Source: Dactylis glomerata
Taxonomy: Eukaryota > Streptophyta > Magnoliopsida > Poales > Poaceae
Assembly (NCBI GenBank): GCA_007115705.1
Contig: QXEO01000546.1
Location: forward strand, 13,040,465 to 13,104,464
DNA: 64,000 bases
Direction: 5' to 3'
Of the stretch, positions 62,443-64,000 are shown piece after piece. A model generated the notes under the pieces. It had not been told where the DNA came from. It saw nothing but the letters and a program-made list of their open reading frames with translations, and searched no databases. A program made the position numbers and the translations under genes. Numbering within the stretch: position 1 is the first letter of the stretch; the number at the start of each line of letters is the position of its first letter.

Positions 62443-64000
62443 CTCTAGTTCTGGCCATCCCGGAGTGCCGGGTTAGTGGAATCCACTTGGTTCAGAAGTA
62501 ACCGCTCACGGTGTCCTTCCATAAAGATTTGTTACAAGGCCTCCCATACTAAGATAAACAAGCTACGGACTAAGCCCCTTCCCATATAGGGGTAATGTGG
62601 TTGTACGGTATGGTTGGCTCCCATGGTACATCACTCGTTGTCATTGAGAAATACATTTCATAGTTCTTAGTCAAGATTGATTTCTTTCATAAAGCCATTG
62701 TGTAGGAGCAATCTCCAATTCAAGTTTCAAGTTCAAGTCACCACTTTTCAAATAGGGTTCCCCTTATAGATGGCCTCAATATTATTAGCGACTAAGCAAC
62801 TACATTGAGTGATGATACTACTAAATATGATTGGATAAACTCAGCTTGATGCCTTTGCTAAGCAAGATATCACTATACTTCTATCATGCTACTCTAGCAA
62901 TTCAATCATGCAATTTACCTAAACAAGTAGAATGCAATATTAAAACTAGGTAGTGGGAGTATGAATCAAAAGATGGCTTGCCTTGGTTGGCAAAGTGTCC
63001 GGGGTATTCTTCTTCTTCTTGATAATAATCCCCTCCAATATCCTCCTCGGCAATACTAGCGTCTAATAACGAATAAACACCAAGCACACAATCACTACAC
63101 AATGCTAACAACACACCAAGCACACATCTTTGTTTGCTAACAATAGCATTCATGTTGCATTTTAGGGTGTTGGATTGTAAGTTTTGCTTCTAAGTTTCCA
63201 TCAAGTGTGCAAGCTAGAGTTTCTAATAAGTGTCCAATGTTGTTCACTTTCTAAGCATTGGTATTGGTTTAGGGGTGCTAATACTAGTTCAAGTGGGAGG
63301 GATCAACTAAGTGAATTGGTAAGAGGGCAAATTAATTCTAAGTGTGCAATAGGAATCTATCATTTTATGTCACTAACTAGAGTTGGGGTAGGATCTACTT
63401 GATAACACTAACCAGGTTTGAGTTGATTAAAGTTGACTAACAGTAAGGGGGTCATTGGTGAGTTCACAATTTAAATTTCATGATTTTAGGAGGCTTAAAC
63501 AATTTTCTAGAAATATTCTATGGTTAATAAAGCTATGGTCACACTATTCATATCTCATTTTATTCCTAAATCAAATTGAATTCTAATCAGTCCTACAGTG
63601 TAGAGTATTTTACAAGCTTTCCAACGCATATTCATTTGCTAAAAATGGATTTGTAAATCTCTTGGAATTTTAGTTTGAAAATCATATCTGAAACATATTC
63701 GAATTAATTCGAAAACGAGCGGGAAATAAAGAAAACGAAACGGACCGGATTCGAAACCAACTGGGCTGATTTCGAACGAAACCCGAATGGGCCGGCCCAT
63801 ACCGCTTCGCTCCGGGCGGGAAAGAATAAAAACTAAACCTGACAGGTGGAGCCCACCGGTCAGGTCACTTAACTCTCCCGAAACGGTATGCTACCGCTGG
63901 ATCGAGATCGAACGGCTCTGGTGCCTCGTGTTCGTCGGAGACGGAGGTGCTCACCGGCGTTGCAGGGACGACTGTTCGACGGCGAGGGCGTGACGGAGAG
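62443..64000 (-). mobile_element. LTR element in minus orientation, right piece
   Basis: This continues the element interrupted at 49312. No open frame shows family resemblance. Read on the minus strand, the order of A/T-rich blocks resembles 1-1300 of the window (for example CCAAGGCAAG followed by TGCAT and TAGTAT words). Both edges therefore seem to hold related non-coding LTR elements in opposite orientation. The far end is outside the window. Confidence 0.5.

Noticed and set aside
1..64000. CRISPR array, rRNA, tRNA or bacterial operon features
   Set aside because: Nothing of this kind was seen; the sequence is nuclear plant DNA dominated by transposable elements.

Overview
The window is a block of nested transposable elements from a large grass genome. 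The best fit is a Pooideae cereal (Triticeae or oat relatives). The evidence is the Athila-type LTRs opening with TGATACGT (Sabrina/WHAM-like), a CACTA element with GCCGTCGGCAC-type subterminal repeats, Tat-lineage Gypsy elements with antisense genes, Stowaway-like MITEs and an L1-type LINE. I found no intact host gene, rRNA, tRNA or CRISPR array. Family names are recalled by motif and were not checked against a database.

Left part (1-17.6 kb). The 3' end of a non-coding LTR element (1-2164) abuts an Athila-like LTR (2165-3385). That LTR is split by a complete 7.7 kb non-autonomous Athila-like element on the minus strand (3386-11113, 1627-bp LTRs, CAAAC target duplication). The split LTR resumes at 11119 and is followed by two degraded Tat/RIRE2-like pieces (about 11330-13928 and 13929-14890), an unassigned stretch, a minus-strand Athila-like LTR (15299-16681) and a GC-rich minisatellite region.

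Middle part (17.6-45.1 kb). A 5'-truncated L1 LINE with an intact ORF2 (18370-23537, 11-bp target duplication) sits in unassigned low-copy-looking DNA. A diverged, tandemly repeated, promoter-like segment (copies at 24.7, 26.0, 28.0/33.0 and 36.8 kb) is broken up by MITEs, a Mutator-like element (28595-32960, 9-bp target duplication), a truncated Athila-like end (33145-35043) and a short Copia-type LTR. The Mutator-like element carries an apparently intact eight-exon plant mobile domain (PMD) gene but only the first exon of a transposase. A CACTA element with damaged TNP1-like and TNP2 genes starts at 37237 and runs right.

Right part (45.1-64 kb). An Athila-like element (LTR 45113-46708, gag-like ORF) is interrupted at 48497 by a minus-strand LTR element that runs off the right edge. 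That element is in turn interrupted by a complete, young 13.1 kb Tat/Retand-type Gypsy element (49313-62437, GGCGC target duplication, 1132-bp LTRs differing at about 7 sites). The Gypsy element has intact gag-protease and pol reading frames on the plus strand. On the opposite strand, between pol and the 3' LTR, lies a multi-exon antisense gene with a plant mobile domain and its own TATA box.

The most noteworthy observations are these. (1) There are two unrelated PMD genes on two classes of mobile element within 30 kb, one of them spliced and antisense inside a retrotransposon. (2) The word GCCGAT/ATCGGC, often in inverted pairs forming hairpins, recurs across the whole Retand-type element. 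(3) A duplicated primer-binding-site leader and a fossil primer-binding site inside the LTR record aberrant priming or template switching in the non-autonomous Athila-like element.
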